64,000 nucleotides of DNA from Planktomarina sp. (GTDB lineage Bacteria > Pseudomonadota > Alphaproteobacteria > Rhodobacterales > Rhodobacteraceae): assembly GCA_020630595.1 (NCBI GenBank), contig JAHDBC010000004.1:40700-104699 (forward strand), written 5' to 3'. The notes below the pieces were generated by a model, which saw nothing but the letters and a program-made list of their open reading frames with translations, did no database searches and was not told the DNA's origin. Shown piece by piece: positions 58,989-64,000 of the stretch (position 1 is the first letter of the stretch; the number at the start of each line of letters is the position of its first letter). A program made the translations under genes and the position numbers.

Positions 58989-59566
58989 CGGTGCAGCGTC
59001 AGCCGGTCGTTGGTGATTTCGATCCGGTCAAACCGCCCCAGATACGACATGCCCAGCAAACTGGTGTCCATCTCGCCGCCATTGACCGATGCAGACACAC
59101 GGCTGTCTGTGAATGCGCCCAGTTCAACCGTATCCAGCCGCGCGCGCGCGATGCTGACGCGCCCATTGGCGGTGTTGGCAAACCCCACAAAGGCAAGCGT
59201 GTCGGGATCCAAACCAACACGTTCGGCATCCTGCATGGTCAGCACCAGATCGGTTGCACCCGTATCCACCAGAAATTCGATGGGCGTGTCGTTGACCTGC
59301 GCTGTCAGGTAAAAATGCCCATCCGCCGACCGCCGTACGGAAATCGAATCTTCGGTCACCTGTTCGTCCAGGTTGCGGCTGAAATTTCCGCTGATGTCGC
59401 CCCACAACCCGTAAACCGCGATAAAGCCCATGAAAATCATGCCCCAGACCAAGGCCGTTTGCAGGGTTTTTCCCAGCGAAGGGCGGTTGGTGCCAAAAAA
59501 CAACCCGCCGATGGCGATCAGTAGAACGCTTAGATAAATCAGACTTGCGATGGTGTCGCCGGACAT
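58985..59566 (-). CDS. Retropepsin-like aspartic protease, TIGR02281 type
   Basis: The 193-residue membrane protein has two N-terminal helices (about 8-28 and 37-57) and a retropepsin-like domain. The active-site motif lies at FLVDTGATDLVLTMQDAERV near residue 98 (Asp-Thr-Gly), and the C-terminal part is DTSLLGMSYLGRFDRIEITN. This clan-AA family (pfam asp_protease_2) is common in alphaproteobacteria; natural substrates are unknown. I chose ATG 59566 with AAGGGG upstream. The stop codon is shared with the holC stop region. Confidence 0.9.
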   Translation of the reverse strand: MSGDTIASLIYLSVLLIAIGGLFFGTNRPSLGKTLQTALVWGMIFMGFIAVYGLWGDISGNFSRNLDEQVTEDSISVRRSADGHFYLTAQVNDTPIEFLVDTGATDLVLTMQDAERVGLDPDTLAFVGFANTANGRVSIARARLDTVELGAFTDSRVSASVNGGEMDTSLLGMSYLGRFDRIEITNDRLTLHR

Positions 59567-59594
59567 GCGCGTCCCCTTTTCCAGTCTTTTTGAT

Positions 59595-60233
59595 TTAGGC
59601 ATTCATGGGCAAAAGTCCTATGCCCATCAGACCATCAATCACGAATTGCACCGCCAATGCCGCCAAAAGCATGCCCAACAATCGGGTGACAACCACGATG
59701 CCCGTCTTGCCCAAGGCCCGTTCCATGGGACCCGCCAGCAGGAACAGCACATAAACCACGGCAATCACCACGAACATGACGCCAAGATACGCCGATGTCA
59801 GCGCGATATCGCCATCCGCTTGACCCACCAAAAGGATCATCGTGGCGATGGACCCGGGGCCGGCAATCAGCGGAATCGCAAGGGGAAACACCGATGGATC
59901 GCGGTCATCTTCCACAGCTTGATCACTTTTTTCTTCGCGTTTCTTGCTGCGTTCTTCGAACAACATTTGCAGCGCGGTGATGAACAGCAAAATGCCCCCC
60001 GCAATGCGAAAGGCAGGCATGGAAATCCCGATGAAGTTCAGCAACGCTTCGCCTGCAAACCCAAACAGCAGCAAAATCGCGATGGCAATCAGGCACGCCC
60101 TCAGCGCAATCGCCCGGCGCTGGGCCGGGGCCATGCCTTGGGTCAGGGCAACAAAAATCGGGGCCATGCCGATGGGGTCAATCACCACAAACAGCGTGGC
60201 AAAGGCGGCAATGATCAGCGCCGGGTCTATCAT
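59595..60233 (-). CDS. MarC family integral membrane protein
   Basis: The 212-residue protein has six helices of the MarC/UPF0056 family: IAAFATLFVVIDPIGMAPIF near residue 7, GISMPAFRIAGGILLFITAL, and VFPLAIPLIAGPGSIATMIL near residue 115. A charged loop of about 25 residues (ERSKKREEKSDQAVEDDRD) separates helices 3 and 4. The function of the family is uncertain, with amino acid export proposed. ATG 60233 overlaps the stop of the ABC-F gene by 4 bp. Confidence 0.93.
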   Translation of the reverse strand: MIDPALIIAAFATLFVVIDPIGMAPIFVALTQGMAPAQRRAIALRACLIAIAILLLFGFAGEALLNFIGISMPAFRIAGGILLFITALQMLFEERSKKREEKSDQAVEDDRDPSVFPLAIPLIAGPGSIATMILLVGQADGDIALTSAYLGVMFVVIAVVYVLFLLAGPMERALGKTGIVVVTRLLGMLLAALAVQFVIDGLMGIGLLPMNA

Positions 60234-62071
60234 GATTGAACCTGTTCCAGGGTTTCTTCGGCGGCCAGCCACAGGGTTTCGGCTTTTGCCATGGCGGCTT
60301 CGACTTCTGCAAATTTATCCTGCCACACACGGCGGTCTTTGGTCATGGCATCGGTGTACAGATCCGGATCGGCCAGCTTTGCCTGTAGTTTTTCGTACAT
60401 CACCTGCAGTTTTTCGACCCGTTCTTCGGCCTTGCGCGCGGCGGCTTTGGCGTCTTTCAGCGTCAGTTTGGGCGCGGTCGGTTTTGCCTTGGGCTTTGGG
60501 GCCTTTTCCTTGGGCGCGGGTTTGTCCAGAAGGAAATCCCGGTACGCTTCCAGATCGCCTTCGAACGGCGTGACCTGACCTGCGTTCACCAGCCACAGCC
60601 GATCTGCGACCAAAGACAACAGGTGCATGTCGTGACTGACCAGAACAACTGCGCCCTTGTAGACCGTCAGCGCCTGAACCAATGCTTCGCGGCTTTCGAT
60701 ATCCAAGTGGTTGGTCGGTTCGTCCAGGATCAGCAGATGCGGCGCATCCAATGTCGCCAACAGCAGCGACAGCCGTGCTTTTTGCCCGCCCGACAACCGG
60801 CCCACTTCGGTGTCCACCTGTGCAGCCATCAGGCCAAATCCGGCCAACTGCGCGCGCAGGCGGGATGGTTGGGTGTCTGGGCGCAGGGCCTGCAGATGTT
60901 CAAGCGGCGTCTGGTCGATGTGCAATTCATCCACCTGATGCTGCGCAAAATAGCCGATTTTCAGCTTGGATGATGTCACGACCCGACCCGCCGAAGGCAT
61001 CAGCCGATCACTGATCAATTTGGACAGGGTCGATTTGCCCTCCCCATTTTTGCCCAACAGGGCAATCCGGTCATCCTGATCAATCCGCAGGTTCAGCTTT
61101 TTCAGGATATCCGTATCGCCATAGCCCACGTTCGCCCCTTCGATGTTGACGATAGGGGGCGACAGGTCATCGGGCTGGGGAAAGGTAAAGACCTTGGCGG
61201 CGACGTCTTCGGGTGGGGTGATGATTTCCATCCGTTCCAACGCCTTGACCCGGGACTGCGCCTGTTTTGCCTTTGTGGCCTTGGCCTTGAAACGGTCTAC
61301 GAATTTTTGCAGGTGGTCGCGCTGGGCTTGTTGTTTTTTGGCTGCTGCCGCCTGCACCGCGCGCTTGGCTGCGCGGGTTTTGGCGAATGTGTCATAGTTG
61401 CCTTGATACAGGGTCAGCCCCTTGGCTTCCAAATGCAGGATGGAATTGACAGCCCGGTTCAAAAGCCCCCGGTCGTGGGAAATGACCAGTACCGTGTGCG
61501 GATATTTCGCCAGATAGGTTTCCAGCCAAATCGCCCCTTCCAGATCCAGATAGTTGGTCGGTTCGTCCAACAACAACAGATCGGGTTCGGCAAACAACAC
61601 TGCCGCCAGCGCCACCCGCATCCGCCACCCACCGGAAAAATCGGAACAGGGTCTTTGCTGTTGGTCCGCATCAAACCCCAACCCTTTCAGGATGGATGAT
61701 GCGCGCCCCTCAGCGCTCCATGCGTCGATATCCGCCAGCCGGGTCTGGATTTCCGCAATGCGGCCGGGATCATCGGTTTCTTCGGCCAGAAGGGCGGCGC
61801 GTTCGGTGTCGGCGGCCAGAACGGTGTCCAGCAACGATGTGGATGACGATGGCACCTCCTGTGCGACGCCGCCGATGCGGGCGCGTTTGGGCAGGTTCAA
61901 CGACCCGGACTGCAATTCGATTTCGCCCCGGATCAGGCGGAACAAGGTGGTCTTGCCCGTGCCGTTTGGCCCGACAAAGCCGACCTTGTGGCCTTCGGGA
62001 ATGCGGGCCGATGCCCCTTCGAACAGGGTGCGGCCATCTATGGCATAGGTGATGTCGTCAATCGTCAGCAT
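60230..62071 (-). CDS. ABC-F family ATPase (ribosome-associated type)
   Basis: The 613-residue protein has two ABC domains and no membrane helices. Domain 1 has [16 protein letters not shown] near residue 34, signature [10 protein letters not shown] and [19 protein letters not shown]. The ABC-F linker with Lys-rich helices ([20 protein letters not shown]) follows. Domain 2 has [14 protein letters not shown] and LSGGQKARL with [21 protein letters not shown] coiled-coil C-terminus (about 540-613) resembles Uup and YheS. ABC-F proteins act on ribosomes; the exact subfamily is uncertain. Confidence 0.93.
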   Translation of the reverse strand: MLTIDDITYAIDGRTLFEGASARIPEGHKVGFVGPNGTGKTTLFRLIRGEIELQSGSLNLPKRARIGGVAQEVPSSSTSLLDTVLAADTERAALLAEETDDPGRIAEIQTRLADIDAWSAEGRASSILKGLGFDADQQQRPCSDFSGGWRMRVALAAVLFAEPDLLLLDEPTNYLDLEGAIWLETYLAKYPHTVLVISHDRGLLNRAVNSILHLEAKGLTLYQGNYDTFAKTRAAKRAVQAAAAKKQQAQRDHLQKFVDRFKAKATKAKQAQSRVKALERMEIITPPEDVAAKVFTFPQPDDLSPPIVNIEGANVGYGDTDILKKLNLRIDQDDRIALLGKNGEGKSTLSKLISDRLMPSAGRVVTSSKLKIGYFAQHQVDELHIDQTPLEHLQALRPDTQPSRLRAQLAGFGLMAAQVDTEVGRLSGGQKARLSLLLATLDAPHLLILDEPTNHLDIESREALVQALTVYKGAVVLVSHDMHLLSLVADRLWLVNAGQVTPFEGDLEAYRDFLLDKPAPKEKAPKPKAKPTAPKLTLKDAKAAARKAEERVEKLQVMYEKLQAKLADPDLYTDAMTKDRRVWQDKFAEVEAAMAKAETLWLAAEETLEQVQS

Positions 62072-62160
62072 GGCTTGCCGTATCAGGCGGGGTTTTCAAA
62101 GCCAACACACCGTGTTACCCGCGCCGCAAATTCAACCGCATCCATGCCCGGAGTAGACCC

Positions 62161-62583
62161 ATGGCCGTACAACGTACATTTTCGATCATCAAACCCGACG
62201 CCACAAAGCGCAATCTGACTGGCCAAATCGTTGCCAAGTTTGAAGAAGCTGGCCTGCGCGTTGTCGCATCCAAGCGCATCCACCTGACAAAGGCGCAAGC
62301 CGGTCAGTTCTATGCCGTACACGCGGAACGCCCATTCTATGACGAACTGTGCGAATTCATGGCATCCGCGCCCATCGTTGCACAGGTTCTGGAAGGCGAA
62401 GATGCGATTGCGAAGAACCGCGAAGTCATGGGCGCCACAAACCCGGCAGACGCCGCACCCGGCACGATCCGTGCTGAATTTGCGGAATCAGTCGGTGAAA
62501 ATTCGGTACACGGGTCCGACGCCCCTGAAACCGCAGCCGAAGAAATCGCATTCTTCTTTTCCGGTCTTGAACTGGTCGGCTAA
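62161..62583 (+). CDS. ndk: Nucleoside diphosphate kinase
   Basis: The 140-residue kinase exchanges phosphate between nucleotides. It has the N-terminal [40 protein letters not shown], and active-site [20 protein letters not shown], with the phospho-histidine near residue 118. Length is normal. GGAG precedes the ATG. Its TAA shares bases with the TAG of the convergent DUF4112 gene (62580-62583). Confidence 0.98.
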   Translation: MAVQRTFSIIKPDATKRNLTGQIVAKFEEAGLRVVASKRIHLTKAQAGQFYAVHAERPFYDELCEFMASAPIVAQVLEGEDAIAKNREVMGATNPADAAPGTIRAEFAESVGENSVHGSDAPETAAEEIAFFFSGLELVG

Positions 62584-62978
62584 GCCGTCTTTTCAGAAAT
62601 GATCGTTTGGGGGCTGTCCTTTGGGATGGCCCCTTTGCGTTCCAGATGGGCCCGCAAAAGACGGACATTGCGCAGATTGCCCTTCCAGCCGATGTCAAAG
62701 ATATCGCCCAACAACGGGATCGACCCGATGATTGCGTCAACCCCGGCATTGAACCCCATCCGCCCGATCAGGGGCCACGGGGCCCCCAATCGCCGGGCCG
62801 ACGCGATGATATAGCCGGCCGGTGCCAGCGCCAGCGTGTCGCCCACACCGGGGATCAGACCCAAAAGCGAATCTGCCCCAACGCGGATCGACGTGCCTGG
62901 CACGCGGAACAGCGCGTCCATCCGGTGGGCCAGACGATCCAGCCGGTCCAGATCGGCGGCGATTTTGGGATCAGGCAT
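62580..62978 (-). CDS. DUF4112 domain-containing protein
   Basis: The 132-residue protein has the DUF4112 blocks [20 protein letters not shown] near residue 13, [20 protein letters not shown] near residue 33, and [20 protein letters not shown] near residue 78, with two hydrophobic amphipathic stretches. The family function is unknown. I chose ATG 62978 (MPDPKIAAD), which lies inside the end of the YqaE gene; the frame extends to 62996. Confidence 0.88.
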   Translation of the reverse strand: MPDPKIAADLDRLDRLAHRMDALFRVPGTSIRVGADSLLGLIPGVGDTLALAPAGYIIASARRLGAPWPLIGRMGFNAGVDAIIGSIPLLGDIFDIGWKGNLRNVRLLRAHLERKGAIPKDSPQTIISEKTA

Positions 62979-63141
62979 GGGCCGGACGGCGCGCAATGAT
63001 CCAGATGGCGTGAACGATGCCCGGGATATATCCCAGAAGTGTCAGCAGAATGTTCAGCCAGAAATGTTTGCCGATGCCCACCTGCAGGAATACGCCAAGG
63101 GGCGGCAGGATGATGGCGGCAATGATACGGATCAGATCCAT
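62971..63141 (-). CDS. YqaE/Pmp3 family small membrane protein
   Basis: This 56-residue protein has two membrane helices: MDLIRIIAAIILPPLGVFLQ, then VGIGKHFWLNILLTLLGYIP and [16 protein letters not shown]. It matches the Pmp3/YqaE pattern (PPLGV...G...LNI.LT.LGYIPG..HA). Pmp3 proteins affect membrane potential and salt tolerance in some organisms. Its ATG has AAGGAA upstream, and its stop overlaps the DUF4112 start by 8 bp. It is short and easily missed. Confidence 0.9.
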   Translation of the reverse strand: MDLIRIIAAIILPPLGVFLQVGIGKHFWLNILLTLLGYIPGIVHAIWIIARRPAHA

Positions 63142-63203
63142 CGGGATGTTCCTTTCTTGTTTGGTTACACAGACAACGTGCTGACCCGGATCAAGTTCCT
63201 GAA

Positions 63204-63530
63204 TTATCTGCGCCGCCCTGTGCCGATGATATCCAGATCAGCTTCAATGCCCGTCGGCGTATCGGCCGCAGACTGGGACACAAGCGCATCAAAGCTGATC
63301 CGAAGCGCGTCTTTTTCGGCCCCTTTGCAATCGTTCCACGGGCGACCCTGCAACGCCATGTGCAGCACGTAATAGCCGATGAAATGGGGTCGTTCGCCAT
63401 GGGCCAAAAGCTTTGCATAGGCCGCGTCCGCCCCCATGTCGGCAAGGTCTTGTGCCGTTTGAACGCCCGCCGCGTTTAGCGACGCTTCGATTGCGGGTCC
63501 CAAATTCCGAAGGGTAGAGATTTTCGCCAT
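63204..63530 (-). CDS. TfoX C-terminal domain protein
   Basis: The 108-residue protein has the TfoX_C helical domain near the start (STLRNLGPAIEASLNAAGVQ, then TAQDLADMGADAAYAKLLAH), with LHMALQGRPWNDC before the variable C-terminal part. This helix-hairpin-helix-like domain follows the TfoX N-domain in competence regulators, but the N-domain is absent here, and such stand-alone proteins are common in Rhodobacterales with unknown function. I chose ATG 63530 (MAKISTL), since the frame further up is unconserved. No strong ribosome-binding site is visible. Confidence 0.85.
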   Translation of the reverse strand: MAKISTLRNLGPAIEASLNAAGVQTAQDLADMGADAAYAKLLAHGERPHFIGYYVLHMALQGRPWNDCKGAEKDALRISFDALVSQSAADTPTGIEADLDIIGTGRRR

Positions 63531-63952
63531 ATCAAAAGTTTGCGAAGATTTGGGTCTAAGGGCAAGGCGTCTGTGTCTGGGCACCCGCAGGTTTCGCCCC
63601 GTTCCAGCGCGGCTGCAGCGGCCGGTTTGGATCATCACGGGGGGGTATCAACGCCGTGGCACGGCGCATGTGAAACATTCAGATGTCTGTCGGCGGATGG
63701 GATCCAATGAAAAGGGCCGCGGCACACAGCGCCACAGCCCCAATCATTTCACTGTTGCCTTCATCAAAAGGCGGCCCAATCACGAAAAACCTGTTTTTGT
63801 TCAGGCGCTTCTTCGTTTCTGTTCGGATTGGGCGTTGTTGTTTTTTTCATTGCTCTGCCTCCGATAGACAACCGAAGATACGTGATGTTTGGGCCAAAAT
63901 TATGGCACCCATCCGCACACAGAAAGGCAGTTTGCTAAAGCTTTAGAGATTT
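63531..63952. other. Gene-poor stretch of about 420 bp
   Basis: No recognisable protein-coding gene lies between the TfoX_C gene and the tRNA apart from the possible 28-codon frame at 63764-63850. Longer open frames on the plus strand here lack a ribosome-binding site and read as arginine/cysteine-rich nonsense. The stretch should also hold the promoter of the TfoX_C gene. Confidence 0.5.
63764..63850 (-). CDS. Possible 28-residue small protein
   Basis: The minus-strand frame begins ATG AAA AAA ACA and encodes a polar peptide, MKKTTTPNPNRNEEAPEQKQ then VFRDWAAF. GGAGG lies 9 bp upstream of the ATG, an ideal ribosome-binding distance. It is hydrophilic with a hydrophobic-aromatic end. I do not recognise a family, and length alone gives little support. 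Confidence 0.4.
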   Translation of the reverse strand: MKKTTTPNPNRNEEAPEQKQVFRDWAAF

Positions 63953-64000
63953 TGGCTCCGGCGGTAGGGATCGAACCTACGACCAATTGATTAACAGTCA
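63953..64000 (-). tRNA. tRNA-Asn(GTT), partial
   Basis: The 3' part of a tRNA reads in from the right edge. Its T-arm is GTAGG-TTCGATC-CCTAC, the acceptor strand and discriminator are CGCCGGA-G with encoded CCA, and the anticodon loop is CTGTTAA with anticodon GTT (asparagine). The 5' half lies beyond the window. The variable region sits between the anticodon and T arms. Confidence 0.9.

Noticed and set aside
63683..63946. 87-codon plus-strand frame near the right edge
   Set aside because: It lacks a ribosome-binding site, is Arg/Ser/Phe-rich without pattern, and overlaps a better-supported minus-strand start with GGAGG.

Overview
The window looks like ordinary chromosome of a marine alphaproteobacterium of the Rhodobacteraceae (Roseobacter group). 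Four things point there: a PDH operon with a lipoyl domain fused to E1-beta, preceded by pgk, class I aldolase and ftsB; a phage-tail-like C-terminus next to cysE, as at the end of gene transfer agent (GTA) clusters; TRAP C4-dicarboxylate transport; and a DmdA-like demethylase. The evidence is gene order and remembered family sequences, not a database search. I see no insertion sequence, prophage integrase, CRISPR array or rRNA.

Layout. 1-1203: end of a probable GTA tail gene, then cysE. 1210-4545: a divergent catabolic cluster of a uronate-dehydrogenase-like SDR and a DAO-family flavoenzyme facing a DmdA-like GcvT-fold protein. 4553-10416: complete urease operon ureDAB-(membrane protein)-CEFG, with an NtrC-like palindrome in front and a strong terminator behind. 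10452-16558: minus-strand purine permease, SDR, pirin, GNAT, zinc alcohol dehydrogenase and a histidinol-dehydrogenase paralogue resembling sulfopropanediol dehydrogenase. 16585-17650: two LacI-type operators and a divergent LacI regulator. 17763-24597: dipeptide/oligopeptide-type ABC transporter with two binding proteins. 24765-30890: DctB/DctD-like two-component pair divergent from the TRAP genes dctPQM.

31018-37467: central metabolism on the minus strand (pgk, fba, ftsB, pdhA, pdhB, pdhC). 37591-40242: two overlapping cyclophilins, a membrane protein and a DUF3179 protein. 40349-42262: an orphan ferric-iron binding protein with an iron-box-like site, and mazG. 42304-46971: M20D amidohydrolase, two ureohydrolases, a DedA protein and small unknowns. 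47025-49635: prfA, prmC and a DUF4167 protein. 49636-56931: one overlapping envelope/ribosome operon lptF-lptG-lptD-surA-pdxA-rsmA. 57050-63530: pepA, holC, a retropepsin-like protease, marC, an ABC-F ATPase, ndk, a DUF4112 protein, a YqaE peptide and a TfoX C-terminal protein. The window ends inside tRNA-Asn(GTT).

One theme links distant parts. Ureohydrolases near 43-46 kb release urea, the purine permease at 10.5 kb may feed ureide breakdown, and the urease at 4.6-10.4 kb converts urea to ammonia. Two families of short intergenic repeats sit in convergent junctions, with the repeat touching or almost touching the stop codon of the minus-strand gene. The items I rate most interesting are the membrane protein inside the urease operon, the DmdA-like/flavoenzyme cluster, the HisD-paralogue cluster with paired operators, the DctD homologue without its sigma-54 contact loop, and the stop-abutting repeats.
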